From NCBI GenBank assembly GCA_002083405.1, contig LVWT01000049.1, positions 248,001-312,000 on the forward strand: 64,000 bases of DNA, written 5' to 3'. The notes under the pieces are model-generated. The model did not search any database, was not told the origin of the DNA, and saw only the letters and a program-made list of their open reading frames with translations. The position numbers were made by a program, and so were the translations under genes. Shown one piece after another: positions 32,546 through 41,735 of this stretch. Source of the stretch: Nitrospira sp. SG-bin2. GTDB taxonomy: Bacteria > Nitrospirota > Nitrospiria > Nitrospirales > Nitrospiraceae. Positions within the stretch are counted from its first letter, which is position 1; each line of letters starts with the position of its first letter.

Positions 32546-33427
32546 ATGAACGTCAGCATTGTTATTCGAACGTATAACGAAGAACGGCATTTGCCCGACG
32601 TTCTTGAGAAGATTGCCTCGCAACGAGCGGACTCATTGTCCAAAGAAGTCATTATTGTCGATTCCGGATCGGAAGACCGCACCAGGGACATTGCCCAAAG
32701 CTTTGGGTGTCGGATCGTGCGCATTGCCAAGGAGGACTTCACATTTGGCCGGTCTTTGAACATCGGTTGCGCGGCAGCAACCGGCCGATATCTTGTGTTC
32801 GTGAGCGGCCATTGCGTGCCGGCGACCGACAGCTGGCTGGGCAACCTGATTAAGCCTCTGCAGGACGAGCTGTGCGTGTATAGCTACGGCCGTCAGATGG
32901 GAAACGGGGAAAGCAAGTTCAGCGAATGTCAGCTCTTCAAGAAGTATTTTCCGGAGGTCAGCAGCATGCCGCAGCAGGGATTCTTTTGTAACAACGCCAA
33001 TGCGGCGTTGCGGCATGACTACTGGGAGGGGCACCGGTTTAACGAGGAACTGACGGGGCTGGAGGATATGGAGCTTGGCAAGAGGTTAGTGGAGCGGGGG
33101 CACAGGATCGGGTATGTCGCGGAGGCGCCCGTGTTTCACCTGCATGATGAAGGCTGGCGGAAGCTGCATCGACGGTACGAACGGGAGGCGATCGCGCTTC
33201 AGCGCATCATGCCTGAGGTTCATGTGAGCTTTTTCGATTTCCTGCGCTACTCGGCAAGCGCGATTCTGCTCGATGGAGGGGCGGCGCTGCAAGAAAGGGT
33301 GCTGTTGCAACGATTTCCGGAGATCGTCATGTTCAGGTTGTTGCAGTTTCTGGGCGCGTACCAGGGTAACCATGAAACCCGCAAGATGTCCCGCGTACTG
33401 AAAGAGAAGTACTTCTATCCCAAGTAG
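32546..33427 (+). CDS. Glycosyltransferase family 2 (second)
   Basis: Protein of 293 residues of the rhamnosyltransferase-like GT2 type. VSIVIRTYNEERHLPDVLEK opens it, IIVDSGSEDRT follows, and the variant DxD position is VSGHCVP, as in bacterial rhamnosyl transferases. ELTGLEDMELGKRL supplies the catalytic Glu-Asp. It lies 12 nt after the MBL gene. The donor could be the product of the CMP-sugar enzyme next door, although GT2 enzymes rarely use CMP sugars, so this is open. Confidence 0.88.
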   Translation: MNVSIVIRTYNEERHLPDVLEKIASQRADSLSKEVIIVDSGSEDRTRDIAQSFGCRIVRIAKEDFTFGRSLNIGCAAATGRYLVFVSGHCVPATDSWLGNLIKPLQDELCVYSYGRQMGNGESKFSECQLFKKYFPEVSSMPQQGFFCNNANAALRHDYWEGHRFNEELTGLEDMELGKRLVERGHRIGYVAEAPVFHLHDEGWRKLHRRYEREAIALQRIMPEVHVSFFDFLRYSASAILLDGGAALQERVLLQRFPEIVMFRLLQFLGAYQGNHETRKMSRVLKEKYFYPK

Positions 33428-33452
33428 GCTCTCACCAGAAAGGAATACACAG

Positions 33453-34154
33453 GTGGCTGGACGCATCGTCGCGCTGTTGCCGATGAAGGCACACAGTGAA
33501 AGGGTAAAGGGCAAGAATTTCCGCATGTTCAACGGCAAGCCGCTGTTTCGCTGGGTGCTCGATTCGTTACTCAGGCTCGAGATGATCGATCGGGTCGTGA
33601 TCAACACGGATGCCAGGGCCATCCTCGCCGAGAACGGCCTTGTCGATTCCGATCGTGTGTTGATTCGCGACCGACTCCCGGAAATCTGCGGTGATTTCAT
33701 CAGTATGAATCGTATCCTGGCGGACGATCTGGCCCATGTCCCGGCCGACATCTATCTGATGACGCACACAACCAATCCGTTGTTGAGCAGCGCGACCATT
33801 CGGACCGCACTGGCGCGCTTTATGGCTGGTCGAGATGAATTCGACTCGCTGTTTACCGTCAATAAGTTTCAGACACGGTTCTACCGGGCCGACGGAAGTC
33901 CGGTGAATCACGATCCGAACAATCTGGTGCGGACCCAGGACCTTGAGCCGTGGTACGAGGAGAACTCCAACCTGTATGTTTTCACGCAGGAGAGTTTTCT
34001 GAAAACCAATGCCAGGATCGGCAGGAAACCCCTGCTGTTCGAAACGCCCCGGATGGAGTCATTCGACATCGATATCCCCGCAGACTGGACTATTTGCGAG
34101 GTCGTGTCCAAGTACGCAATGGCAGTGAAGGGTAGCGATTCGTGCGAGTTCTGA
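33453..34154 (+). CDS. CMP-sugar synthetase-like cytidylyltransferase (NeuA/KdsB family)
   Basis: Nucleotidyltransferase of 233 residues. The N-terminal signature is ALLPMKAHSERVKGKNFRMF, comparable to the CTP-binding IPARGGSKxxxxKN of acylneuraminate cytidylyltransferases. MTHTTNPLLSSATI corresponds to the QPTSPLR region, and FDIDIPADW to the metal-binding DID. It would activate an acidic sugar or related acid as a CMP derivative. No NeuB-type synthase is in the window, so the substrate is not sialic acid made here. It starts with GTG and its 3' end overlaps the dehydrogenase by 13 nt. Confidence 0.82.
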   Translation: MAGRIVALLPMKAHSERVKGKNFRMFNGKPLFRWVLDSLLRLEMIDRVVINTDARAILAENGLVDSDRVLIRDRLPEICGDFISMNRILADDLAHVPADIYLMTHTTNPLLSSATIRTALARFMAGRDEFDSLFTVNKFQTRFYRADGSPVNHDPNNLVRTQDLEPWYEENSNLYVFTQESFLKTNARIGRKPLLFETPRMESFDIDIPADWTICEVVSKYAMAVKGSDSCEF

Positions 34155-35074
34155 TAACATGTCCACCGATGCTTGGCAAAATCCATGACCTGCGTCACTT
34201 ATTCGATCAAAAGCAGGTGGATATGTTCTGTCCCGCCGTGGTCCAAACCTTGAGTGAGGACGAATTAGTCGGATTGGTGCCTCAGTTTGACGGGTGGATT
34301 ATCGGGGACGATCCGGCCACCAGGCGTGTCTTTGAGGCAGGGAAGAAGGGATTGCTGAAGGCGGCTGTTAAGTGGGGGGTGGGGGTCGACAACGTCGATT
34401 TCACCGCGGCCAATGATTTGGCCATCCCCGTTACGAACACGCCGAATATGTTCGGAGGAGAGGTGGGGGACGTGGCGATGTCCTATATCACCGCCCTGGC
34501 GCGCGAAACGTTTCTAATCGACCGGGAAGTGCGGCTGGGGAAATGGCCAAAGCGCAATGGTATTTCCCTCGCCGGCAAGACCCTGGGTCTTGTCGGACTT
34601 GGGGACATCGGCAAGGCAACGGCAAGGCGCGTGTTGGCAGCGGATATGAGGGTGATCGCATATGACCCCATAGCCAGGCCCTCCGTTAAAACCGACGGCG
34701 TTGAGCTTGCCGTCTGGCCTGAGCGAGTCGAAGAATGTGACTTTATTGTTCTGACCTGCTCGCTCAACGAGGGAAACCGGCACATGTTGAATGCCGGTGT
34801 GTTTTCCAGGGCAAAGAGGGGAGTTCGGATTGTCAATGTGGCACGTGGAGCCCTGATTGCAGAGTGTGATCTGATTGACGCATTGGAGGATGGTACCGTA
34901 CATTCCGCGGCACTCGACGTGTTTGAGGCCGAACCTTTGCCGATGTCTTCGCCTCTGCGACAATTCGAGCGATGCATCCTGGGGTCGCACAATGGATCGA
35001 ATACTGCTGATGCAGTGATGCGAACCAGCGAGCGGGCGGTCGGACTGCTGTTCAAATTTCTTGAGGTCAGGTGA
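34142..35074 (+). CDS. D-2-hydroxyacid dehydrogenase (phosphoglycerate-dehydrogenase-like)
   Basis: NAD-dependent enzyme of 310 residues. The Rossmann signature is LGLVGLGDIGKATARRVL (about 142-160). The catalytic Arg lies in VNVARGALI, the Glu in DVFEAEPLP, and the His in GSHNGSNT. The length matches the short class without ACT domain. It would oxidise or reduce a 2-hydroxyacid, perhaps an intermediate in making the acid that the neighbouring cytidylyltransferase activates (inference). GTG 34142 overlaps the upstream gene, so translation is probably coupled. Confidence 0.88.
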   Translation: MRVLITCPPMLGKIHDLRHLFDQKQVDMFCPAVVQTLSEDELVGLVPQFDGWIIGDDPATRRVFEAGKKGLLKAAVKWGVGVDNVDFTAANDLAIPVTNTPNMFGGEVGDVAMSYITALARETFLIDREVRLGKWPKRNGISLAGKTLGLVGLGDIGKATARRVLAADMRVIAYDPIARPSVKTDGVELAVWPERVEECDFIVLTCSLNEGNRHMLNAGVFSRAKRGVRIVNVARGALIAECDLIDALEDGTVHSAALDVFEAEPLPMSSPLRQFERCILGSHNGSNTADAVMRTSERAVGLLFKFLEVR

Positions 35075-35817
35075 TGGACGATCGTGCGATGACTGCGTTG
35101 ATTACGGGCGCGGCTGGTGGTATCGGGCGTGTCTTGTGCGCCGAGTTTAGGAAGGCGGGCTATCGGGTGATTGCGACCGATGTGTCCGGCGCGCCGGCTG
35201 CCGCATGCGATCACTTTGTCGAAGCCGATCTCAAGGAGGTGTGCCGCGACGAGGCCTGTTTGAAGCGCTTCGTTCGCCAGCTCAATCTCCCTGCTTCAGG
35301 CCTCACGACCCTGATCAACAATGCCGCGGTGCAGGCGCTCAACCGGACCGAAAAAGTATCGGTGCAGGATTGGCGCGATACGCTGGATGTCAACCTCCTT
35401 GCTCCGTTTCTGCTGACTCAAGCGCTTTTGCCGGATTTGGAAAAGGCGGGCGGCTCGGTGGTCAATATGGGAAGCGTGCATGCGACTGCGACGAAGCCAG
35501 GATTCGTGTGTTACGCAACCAGCAAGGCGGCGTTGGTCGGATTGACCAGGGCTCTTGCGGTCGATTTGGGCGGCCGTGTCCGGGTGAATGCCATCAACCC
35601 GGCGGCAGTGTCGACACCCATGTTGCGCCAGGGATTTGAAGGCAAGGATGCGCAATTCGCGGTTCTTGGCGGGATGCACCCGGTGGGGCGAATTGCCGAG
35701 CCTGAGGAAATCGCTCAAGCGGTACTGTTCTTAGCCTCCCGCAATGCCGCATTCGTCACGGGCGCGGCGTTCGATGTGGATGGCGGCATTTTGTCGCGCT
35801 TACATGATCCGGATTGA
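35074..35817 (+). CDS. Short-chain dehydrogenase/reductase
   Basis: Classical SDR of 247 residues. The cofactor motif TGAAGGIGR is near residue 10, NNAA near 85, catalytic Ser in NMGSVHAT, and YATSK supplies Tyr and Lys. The end FDVDGG is typical of gluconate-dehydrogenase/FabG-like members. ATG 35074 overlaps the preceding stop; GTG 35071 and ATG 35089 are alternatives. With the D-hydroxyacid dehydrogenase it forms a pair of oxidoreductases devoted to the same substrate (inference). Confidence 0.9.
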   Translation: MDDRAMTALITGAAGGIGRVLCAEFRKAGYRVIATDVSGAPAAACDHFVEADLKEVCRDEACLKRFVRQLNLPASGLTTLINNAAVQALNRTEKVSVQDWRDTLDVNLLAPFLLTQALLPDLEKAGGSVVNMGSVHATATKPGFVCYATSKAALVGLTRALAVDLGGRVRVNAINPAAVSTPMLRQGFEGKDAQFAVLGGMHPVGRIAEPEEIAQAVLFLASRNAAFVTGAAFDVDGGILSRLHDPD

Positions 35818-35832
35818 AGGCGCATTGTCTTT

Positions 35833-37122
35833 GTGTTCGGATCTTTGCGTGCGCGAGTGTCCGCTTCGAGGAAGACCCCATTGAAACGAACGATACCGTC
35901 TACTGCTGCAGGGGAATGGCCGCCTGCTGTCATTGCGGGTGCTTTTCAGACCGGCGTGCTTGGTGTTCGGAGTCTCAAGCGGCGCGGTGTAAAGGCGCTT
36001 TGCTTTGATTGCAACCCCGCGATGTCCGGATTTCGATCCGTGTACGGACCGGCGCGCCTGTGCCCCAACCCCGATGAGGAACCGCAACAGTGGTTGGAGT
36101 TCATGAAAGAGCTCGCCCATGAATTGGGATCGAAAGCAGTCCTGATTCCCAGTTCCGACCGATATGTGACGGCGATCGCCGATCATAGTGAGATGCTGCA
36201 AGACCATTTTCTAGTGAACCCGGGTATCCGGATCCAGGGGTTGCTCGCAGAAAAACAGACGCAGTATCGGCTGGCTATGGAACATGGCATGCCGATGCCG
36301 CAGACCGGCATGGTTGACACGCGGGAAGAATTGCTCGAGTTCTCGGGCAAACTGAGTTATCCATGCTTGATCAAGCCATGGCATTTCAGAGAATGGGAAA
36401 AATTCCAGGCGGACCACCCTCTGTTCCATCAAAAGATCGCGATCGCCAATTCTGCCCAGGAACTGGCCGCAACCTATGAGTTAGCCAGGCCGATCACGCC
36501 GAGTGTGATTGTGCAAGATATCATTCAGGGTCCTGACCAGGCCAAGCGAGTCTACCTCTCCTGTTATGACCGGGCCGGGAAACGGATTGCGAATGCCATG
36601 TTTCGTGAACTGCGGTGCGTTCCTTTGGGCTTCGGGCCGGCGTCGGTGAGTGAACCGTTTCCGGACGCGGAAGCGGATGCCGTATGTGACTGCTTTCTGA
36701 AGAAAATCGGATACGTTGGAATCTGCGAAATTGAGGTCAAGTGGGATTCCAGAGATGGACAGGTGAAGCTGATCGAGGCGAATCCAAGATTGTCCGGTGG
36801 CGGAGACGCCGCGCCTTACGCAGGGGTGGATTTGTGTTGGATTCACTATCTGGAAATGATCGGCAGGCCGCTAGAGCCTATTTCCCCGACCGGAAGGCAT
36901 TTCCGGCATATCGTGTTGCGTTCCGAGGGCACGGCGATTCCAGAGTACATGAGGGCCGGGTTGTTATCGTGGAAGCAGTTGCTCAACTCCTATACACCAC
37001 CGCTGGCGTTTTTCGATTTTGATCTGCGCGATTGGAGGAACTCGTTGGAAACCTTGGTCGTATCGATTCGGTCGCTCATGCACGCGCTGTGGAATGGTAG
37101 TTCAAAGCCCAAGTCGTCCTGA
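35833..37122 (+). CDS. ATP-grasp domain protein
   Basis: Protein of 429 residues of the carbamoyl-phosphate-synthetase-like ATP-grasp type. The N-terminal Rossmann part has VIAGAFQTGVLGVRSLKRRG. The ATP-grasp core has YPCLIKPWHFREW (ATP-binding Lys), EIEVKWD and KLIEANPRLSGGGDA with the metal-binding Glu and Asn. Such enzymes ligate a carboxylate to an amine or thiol. It could attach an amino acid to a sugar acid (inference). GTG 35833 is tentative, since no good ribosome site precedes it. It ends the run that began with the MBL protein. Confidence 0.82.
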   Translation: MFGSLRARVSASRKTPLKRTIPSTAAGEWPPAVIAGAFQTGVLGVRSLKRRGVKALCFDCNPAMSGFRSVYGPARLCPNPDEEPQQWLEFMKELAHELGSKAVLIPSSDRYVTAIADHSEMLQDHFLVNPGIRIQGLLAEKQTQYRLAMEHGMPMPQTGMVDTREELLEFSGKLSYPCLIKPWHFREWEKFQADHPLFHQKIAIANSAQELAATYELARPITPSVIVQDIIQGPDQAKRVYLSCYDRAGKRIANAMFRELRCVPLGFGPASVSEPFPDAEADAVCDCFLKKIGYVGICEIEVKWDSRDGQVKLIEANPRLSGGGDAAPYAGVDLCWIHYLEMIGRPLEPISPTGRHFRHIVLRSEGTAIPEYMRAGLLSWKQLLNSYTPPLAFFDFDLRDWRNSLETLVVSIRSLMHALWNGSSKPKSS

Positions 37123-37179
37123 TTCTTTCTCTCTGTTGAAATATACGGTGGACCTCCCTGAGGTTAACCAGAGATCCTT

Positions 37180-38304
37180 TTGAAGCCACGAATCAGAAAA
37201 ATTAATGTGATGCTGGCAATCGCCGGACTCCATCATGGGGGGGCAGAGCGGGTGATTGCCTCATTGTGTAACCATCTGGACAAGAGCAGATTCTCTGTCA
37301 CTGTGTGCTGGCGTACGGCGCGGGGTGCAATCGGGGAGGAGTTGATGGCGCAGGGGCACGAGGTGATCGGGTTACCCGAGCTGGATCCTACGGTGACTCC
37401 CTATCGCCGGTTTTTGGTTTTAAAGAAGCTGATGGAGGAGAAATGTATCGATGTCCTGCACACACATGACACAGGCGCGCTCGCCGATGGCGCGCAATGC
37501 CGCATGCTGGGTTCCAAGACCCGCTTGGTTCATACGTTCCATTTCGGCAACTATCCAATTCTGAAGAAGCGTTATGTCCTGATGGAGATGATATTCAGCC
37601 GAATGGCAAATCATCTGGTCGCCGTCGGTGTCGAACAGGCGAAGCAGATTCGCAAAGCGCTCTGGCTATCTTCTTCCAAGCTGGATACGGTTTACAACGG
37701 CGTTGGATTGCCGGCTTTTGATTCCAGCGCAGATCCTCTCAGGTCCTATCGCAATAGGCCGGGACAGCCGGTGGTGATCGGTTCCATTTCGACCTTGATA
37801 GAGCAGAAGGGATTGACCTTTCTCCTGGAGACGGCGGATATCCTTCGACGAAAGAACACGAATTGCGTATTTCTGATCGTAGGCGGAGGCCCGTTACAGC
37901 AGGAGCTGGAGAGCAAATGCAAGAGGCTTGGCCTGACCGATACCGTGCATTTTCTGGGGTGGGTGCCGAACGCTGCGAACAACATGCTTCCATTTCTGGA
38001 TATCTTCTGTCAGTCGTCCTTGTGGGAGGCCAATTCGATTGTGTTGTTGGAAGCCATGGCAGTGGGATTGCCGATCGTCACCACGGATGTCGGGGAGAGC
38101 AGGCATGTCATCGAGGAAGGACGGAGTGGTCGGATAGTGAGGCCTCGAGATCCGGCTGGCATGGCTGACGCGCTGGTCATGCTGGTTGCGCAGAAGGAAT
38201 TGCGTCAGAAAATGGGGCAGAGCGCGAAGCAGGACTTTGTGGACAAGTTTACCGTCGACAAGATGATCGTCCGCTACCAGGGTCTCTATGAAGACCTATT
38301 GTGA
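37180..38304 (+). CDS. Glycosyltransferase family 4 (first)
   Basis: Retaining GT-B enzyme of 374 residues. The N-terminal loop is IAGLHHGGAERVIASLCNHL (acceptor domain), the hinge region GSISTLIEQKGLTFLLE, and the donor motif EANSIVLLEAMAVGLPIVTT with both Glu residues, then DVGESRHVIEEG. The start is unclear: TTG 37180 is the listed one, and GTG 37207 or ATG 37210 would remove ten residues without harm to the fold. It acts at the cytoplasmic face on the lipid-linked unit. Confidence 0.9.
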   Translation: MKPRIRKINVMLAIAGLHHGGAERVIASLCNHLDKSRFSVTVCWRTARGAIGEELMAQGHEVIGLPELDPTVTPYRRFLVLKKLMEEKCIDVLHTHDTGALADGAQCRMLGSKTRLVHTFHFGNYPILKKRYVLMEMIFSRMANHLVAVGVEQAKQIRKALWLSSSKLDTVYNGVGLPAFDSSADPLRSYRNRPGQPVVIGSISTLIEQKGLTFLLETADILRRKNTNCVFLIVGGGPLQQELESKCKRLGLTDTVHFLGWVPNAANNMLPFLDIFCQSSLWEANSIVLLEAMAVGLPIVTTDVGESRHVIEEGRSGRIVRPRDPAGMADALVMLVAQKELRQKMGQSAKQDFVDKFTVDKMIVRYQGLYEDLL

Positions 38305-38568
38305 CTGCTGTGAGACATTATCGGAGTAAAGAGCGGAAGTTTAACGCGGGCGGTTGACCTACTGTCGATGCGCCGGTTCAAGGCTTTGGATCAATCACAT
38401 CATTCTGTAGGCTACGCGGAACAATTCTTCTTCATTCCCCATTTCCTGAAACTGTGCAAGAATGAAGGTGCGATGCGATTGTCGGGTTCTGAGATCTCTA
38501 GCCGGCCCGGTACAAGGTCAAGCAGAGAATTGCTGCGCAGTGCCGATGGGGGTGTGGAAGTGACGGTA

Positions 38569-39699
38569 ATGGAAGGGTTGTTCTGGCTGTCGGCGATCGG
38601 GGTCGTGTATCCCTACCTGGGGTATCCTGTTCTGTTGTGGCTCGTAAGCGGCATGTTAGGGAGGTTCAGACCGCACACGCAGGACGACTCCTCGTTTTAC
38701 CCCTCGATTTCCATGATTATTCCGGCTTGCAATGAGGAAAGCCGGATTGAACGGAAAATTGAAAACACAAAGGCGCTCCGCTATCCCGCCGACCGGCTGC
38801 AAGTGCTCTTCGTCTCCGACGGGTCTACTGATCGCACGGTGGAGCTGATCCGGAAGCACGAGGCTGATCCTATCGCGCTGATCGAGCTTCCGGTACGAGG
38901 CGGGAAGGCGGCGGCGCTGAATGCCGGTCTTGATCGTGCCAGGCATGATGTCGTCGTGTTTTCGGATGCGTCGATCGAGCTGGAGCCGGATGCCTTGCGG
39001 TACATCGTGCAGGGTTTTCGTGATCCCGGTGTCGGGTGCATTTCCGGCGAGGACATGATTGCGGAGTCAGGCGGAGAGGCTTGGTACGGACGGTATGAAT
39101 TGCTGGTCCGCCGCTTGGAATCCAGGGTCCATTCTATTGTTGGCGCAAGTGGATCCTTCTATGCGCAGCGGCGTGAGCTCTGTGAGCCGTTTACGGAAGG
39201 CCTGGCGCCTGATTTTCTGTCCGTGCTCAGAACAGTGGAGAAGGGGTTCCGTGCCGTCAGCGAGCCGGCCGCCGTGGGTATGATGACCAGTGTCAAAGAC
39301 TCCAAACAGGAGTTTGACCGGAAAGTGCGCACGTTGATCCGTGGAATGACCGCGCTGTTTGCCTATAGACGGGTACTGAATCCTGTGCGGTTCGGTGTCT
39401 TTGCCATCGAGATGCTGTCCCATAAGATCTTGCGCTGGTCCGTGCCGTTCTTCCTCATCATCGCGCTGGTCAGCTCGGTGCTGCTCATCGATTCCCCGTG
39501 GTTTCTTTTTGTCTCGTTCGTTCAGATTGCGTTCTATCTGACCGCGCTCCTGGCTTGGTGGGGCTGGAGTCTCATCCGGCGGTCGCTGCCGGGAAAGATC
39601 GCACTCTACTTTTCAATGGTCAATGCGGCCATCCTGGTGGCCTGGATGAAGTATGCAATGGGTGTGAGGCAGGAACTATGGACGCCCTCGCAACGGTAA
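38569..39699 (+). CDS. Membrane glycosyltransferase family 2 (third)
   Basis: Processive-type GT2 of 376 residues. An N-terminal membrane helix (FWLSAIGVVYPYLGYPVLLW) is followed by SMIIPACNEESRIERKIENT, VSDGSTDRT and the DxS-like FSDASIELEPDAL. Three C-terminal hydrophobic segments (about 290-355) finish it. ATG 38569 gives the usual N-terminus; an in-frame ATG at 38368 would add 67 atypical residues. The 264 nt before it contain no other gene. Its end overlaps the hydrolase start by 22 nt. Confidence 0.88.
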   Translation: MEGLFWLSAIGVVYPYLGYPVLLWLVSGMLGRFRPHTQDDSSFYPSISMIIPACNEESRIERKIENTKALRYPADRLQVLFVSDGSTDRTVELIRKHEADPIALIELPVRGGKAAALNAGLDRARHDVVVFSDASIELEPDALRYIVQGFRDPGVGCISGEDMIAESGGEAWYGRYELLVRRLESRVHSIVGASGSFYAQRRELCEPFTEGLAPDFLSVLRTVEKGFRAVSEPAAVGMMTSVKDSKQEFDRKVRTLIRGMTALFAYRRVLNPVRFGVFAIEMLSHKILRWSVPFFLIIALVSSVLLIDSPWFLFVSFVQIAFYLTALLAWWGWSLIRRSLPGKIALYFSMVNAAILVAWMKYAMGVRQELWTPSQR

Positions 39700-40523
39700 A
39701 GACTCCGGCGGTCGAAACGCCGGTGTTTTTTGAGGACGGGGATTATCGCCTCTTTGGTGTCGTGCACCAGCCGGTCGGCACGCCATCAGGAGCGGCGTGG
39801 GTGTTTTGCCATCCGTTCGCAGAGGAGAAGTTGTGGGCGCAGCGGGTGTATGTCTCCTTTGCCCGCACACTGGCCGCCCGAGGCGCTTGGGTGATGCGCT
39901 TCGACGCGATGGGGAACGGCGACAGCGAGGGGCAGTTTTCGGCTGCTTCAGTGGATACAATGTTGTCCGACATCGATTGCGCGATCCGGTACTTGGAGGG
40001 AGTGAGTGGCATCAGTGTGAGAATCGGGTTGCTTGGACTGCGCTTCGGCGCGACGCTGGCCGCCCTGGCTGCAGAGCGGTCTCCCAAAGTCGGCACGCTG
40101 GTGTTGTGGGAGCCGATTGTCGATGGCGCCAAATACATGCAGGAAATGCTGCGCATCAATCTGACCACACAGTCGGCGGTCTATAAAGAAATCCGTCACA
40201 ATCGGGAAGCATTAGTCCGAATGATGCGGGATGGCGCCACAGTCAACATCGACGGCTATGAATTGGCCTATCCCTGTTACGAGCAAGCAACGGCGGTCAA
40301 TTTGAAGGAAGGGCGCAAGCGGTTTGCCGGCTCCTGTCTGATTATTCAGATAGGAAAAGACGGGCAGCCCGTTCATCCCGACCTCAAGGTATTGCAGGGA
40401 ACGTATCCTGCCGGTGATCTTCAGAGTGCCGTTGAGGAGCCGTTTTGGAAGGAAATCAAGCGATGGTACCGAGTTGCGCCGAATTTGTTCGAAACCACGT
40501 TGGCCTGGATGGCAGCACGATGA
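39678..40523 (+). CDS. Alpha/beta hydrolase-fold protein, exosortase-associated (hydrolase 2 type)
   Basis: Protein of 281 residues. It has the oxyanion-hole region FCHPFAEEKLWAQ, strand WVMRFDAMGNGDSEG, and a nucleophile elbow that reads GLLGLRFGATLA, with Arg where a Ser would be expected. This G-L-R-x-G elbow is, as I recall, usual in the XrtA-associated hydrolase 2 family. Catalysis by a classic triad is therefore unlikely. It precedes hydrolase 1 with an ATGA overlap, and the two probably act together. The role is unknown, possibly handling the acyl group delivered by ACP and ligase (inference). Confidence 0.82.
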   Translation: MDALATVKTPAVETPVFFEDGDYRLFGVVHQPVGTPSGAAWVFCHPFAEEKLWAQRVYVSFARTLAARGAWVMRFDAMGNGDSEGQFSAASVDTMLSDIDCAIRYLEGVSGISVRIGLLGLRFGATLAALAAERSPKVGTLVLWEPIVDGAKYMQEMLRINLTTQSAVYKEIRHNREALVRMMRDGATVNIDGYELAYPCYEQATAVNLKEGRKRFAGSCLIIQIGKDGQPVHPDLKVLQGTYPAGDLQSAVEEPFWKEIKRWYRVAPNLFETTLAWMAAR

Positions 40524-41539
40524 CAAGCGAAGTGTTCCCCGTAACTTTTCAGAATCGGGATGGCCACCGCCTGTTTGGTATGGTGCATCGGCCTGCGAAG
40601 TCCTGCGCCAGCGGTGCCGCAATCATTCTCCTGTCGCCGGGGGTGAAAATGCGGGTTGCGCCCCATCGGCTTTACTTGGATATGGCTGAGCGTTTTGCGG
40701 CGCTAGGTTATCTCGTGCTGCGGTTTGACTTTCATGGGTTGGGCGATTCTGAAGGAGAAGCCGAAGAAGAGTTTCTGGCCGATCTCTATGGTGCCGTGCA
40801 GGTCGGCCGCTACATCAATGACACGATCGCGGCCATGGACTGGATGGAGTCCACTTACGCGGCCAAGAAGTTTATTGTTTCAGGGCTGTGTGGAGGCGCC
40901 ATCACGGGACTGCTTGCTGCCGTAAAAGACCGGCGCATTGTCGGTCTGCTTGGGCTTGCAATTCCGGTCATTCTTGACGGTTCCCGCATCGATTTCAGCA
41001 AGTACATGACTGAGGCCCAGCTGAGTGCGACTCGTGACGGGTATCTTGGAAAGCTTGTGAATCCGGAGGCCTGGCGCTCATGGATTCGCTTTCTGACCTT
41101 CCGGAGCGATTACAAGCTGATCGCTCGCTCACTGCTCAAGCCGCTGCTGGAAAAATTGCGTAAACCTCAACCGATTGCGCCGGTGTCGACGCAATCAGAG
41201 CCAGCAGACAATACAAATCCGTATTTCGCACCGGCATTTCGCCAGATGGTATCAACTTCTCGGCCGATTTATCTCATTTTCTCAGAAATGGACCGTCTCT
41301 ATTGGGAATTTGAAAAGAAATTTGTGGAGCGCAACCGCCCGATGCTGGATTCGCATGCGGCTTGGTACGGGGTTCACGTGACCAAAGACGCCAACCATAT
41401 CTTTTCGTTCCGTGAATGGGAGGAGGATATGTTGGATCGATGCGCCGAGTGGCTACATGCGTTTGAAGGCAATCAAATCGGGAACCTTCATCAAGGCGAG
41501 CAGGGAGCATTCCGTCAGAGCCAACAGGCGACTGCTTAG
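40520..41539 (+). CDS. Alpha/beta hydrolase, exosortase-associated (hydrolase 1 type)
   Basis: Protein of 339 residues. FGMVHRP and LRFDFHGLGDSEGEAEEEF mark the fold. The nucleophile elbow is VSGLCGGAITGL, a Cys in place of Ser as in dienelactone hydrolases. The likely acid is Asp in FSEMDRLYW and the His is in KDANHIFSF. ATG 40520 overlaps the previous stop; longer in-frame versions lie inside the upstream gene. The C-terminal 25 residues are Gln-rich and look unstructured. It would cleave an ester or thioester in precursor metabolism (inference). Confidence 0.85.
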   Translation: MTSEVFPVTFQNRDGHRLFGMVHRPAKSCASGAAIILLSPGVKMRVAPHRLYLDMAERFAALGYLVLRFDFHGLGDSEGEAEEEFLADLYGAVQVGRYINDTIAAMDWMESTYAAKKFIVSGLCGGAITGLLAAVKDRRIVGLLGLAIPVILDGSRIDFSKYMTEAQLSATRDGYLGKLVNPEAWRSWIRFLTFRSDYKLIARSLLKPLLEKLRKPQPIAPVSTQSEPADNTNPYFAPAFRQMVSTSRPIYLIFSEMDRLYWEFEKKFVERNRPMLDSHAAWYGVHVTKDANHIFSFREWEEDMLDRCAEWLHAFEGNQIGNLHQGEQGAFRQSQQATA

Positions 41540-41735
41540 GAGGGGAGTGGTCGATTGCCTAGATGGTTTGTGATCCAGGTCCTCATGTGCCTGGCGATTC
41601 CAATGCAGCTTCGAGCGGTGTGCTTGTCGGTGTAGGCAACTTATGCGTGGGCTGCATGGTGCGGGCCCCCTCTGTTGAGCTAGCGACATGCATCTAGAAG
41701 CGTGAGAGGTGAATGAAAACGGGAGTGCTAGAGCA

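Noticed and set aside
38368..38568. N-terminal extension of the membrane GT2
   Set aside because: The first 67 codons lack any family similarity, while ATG 38569 begins exactly at the usual first membrane helix.
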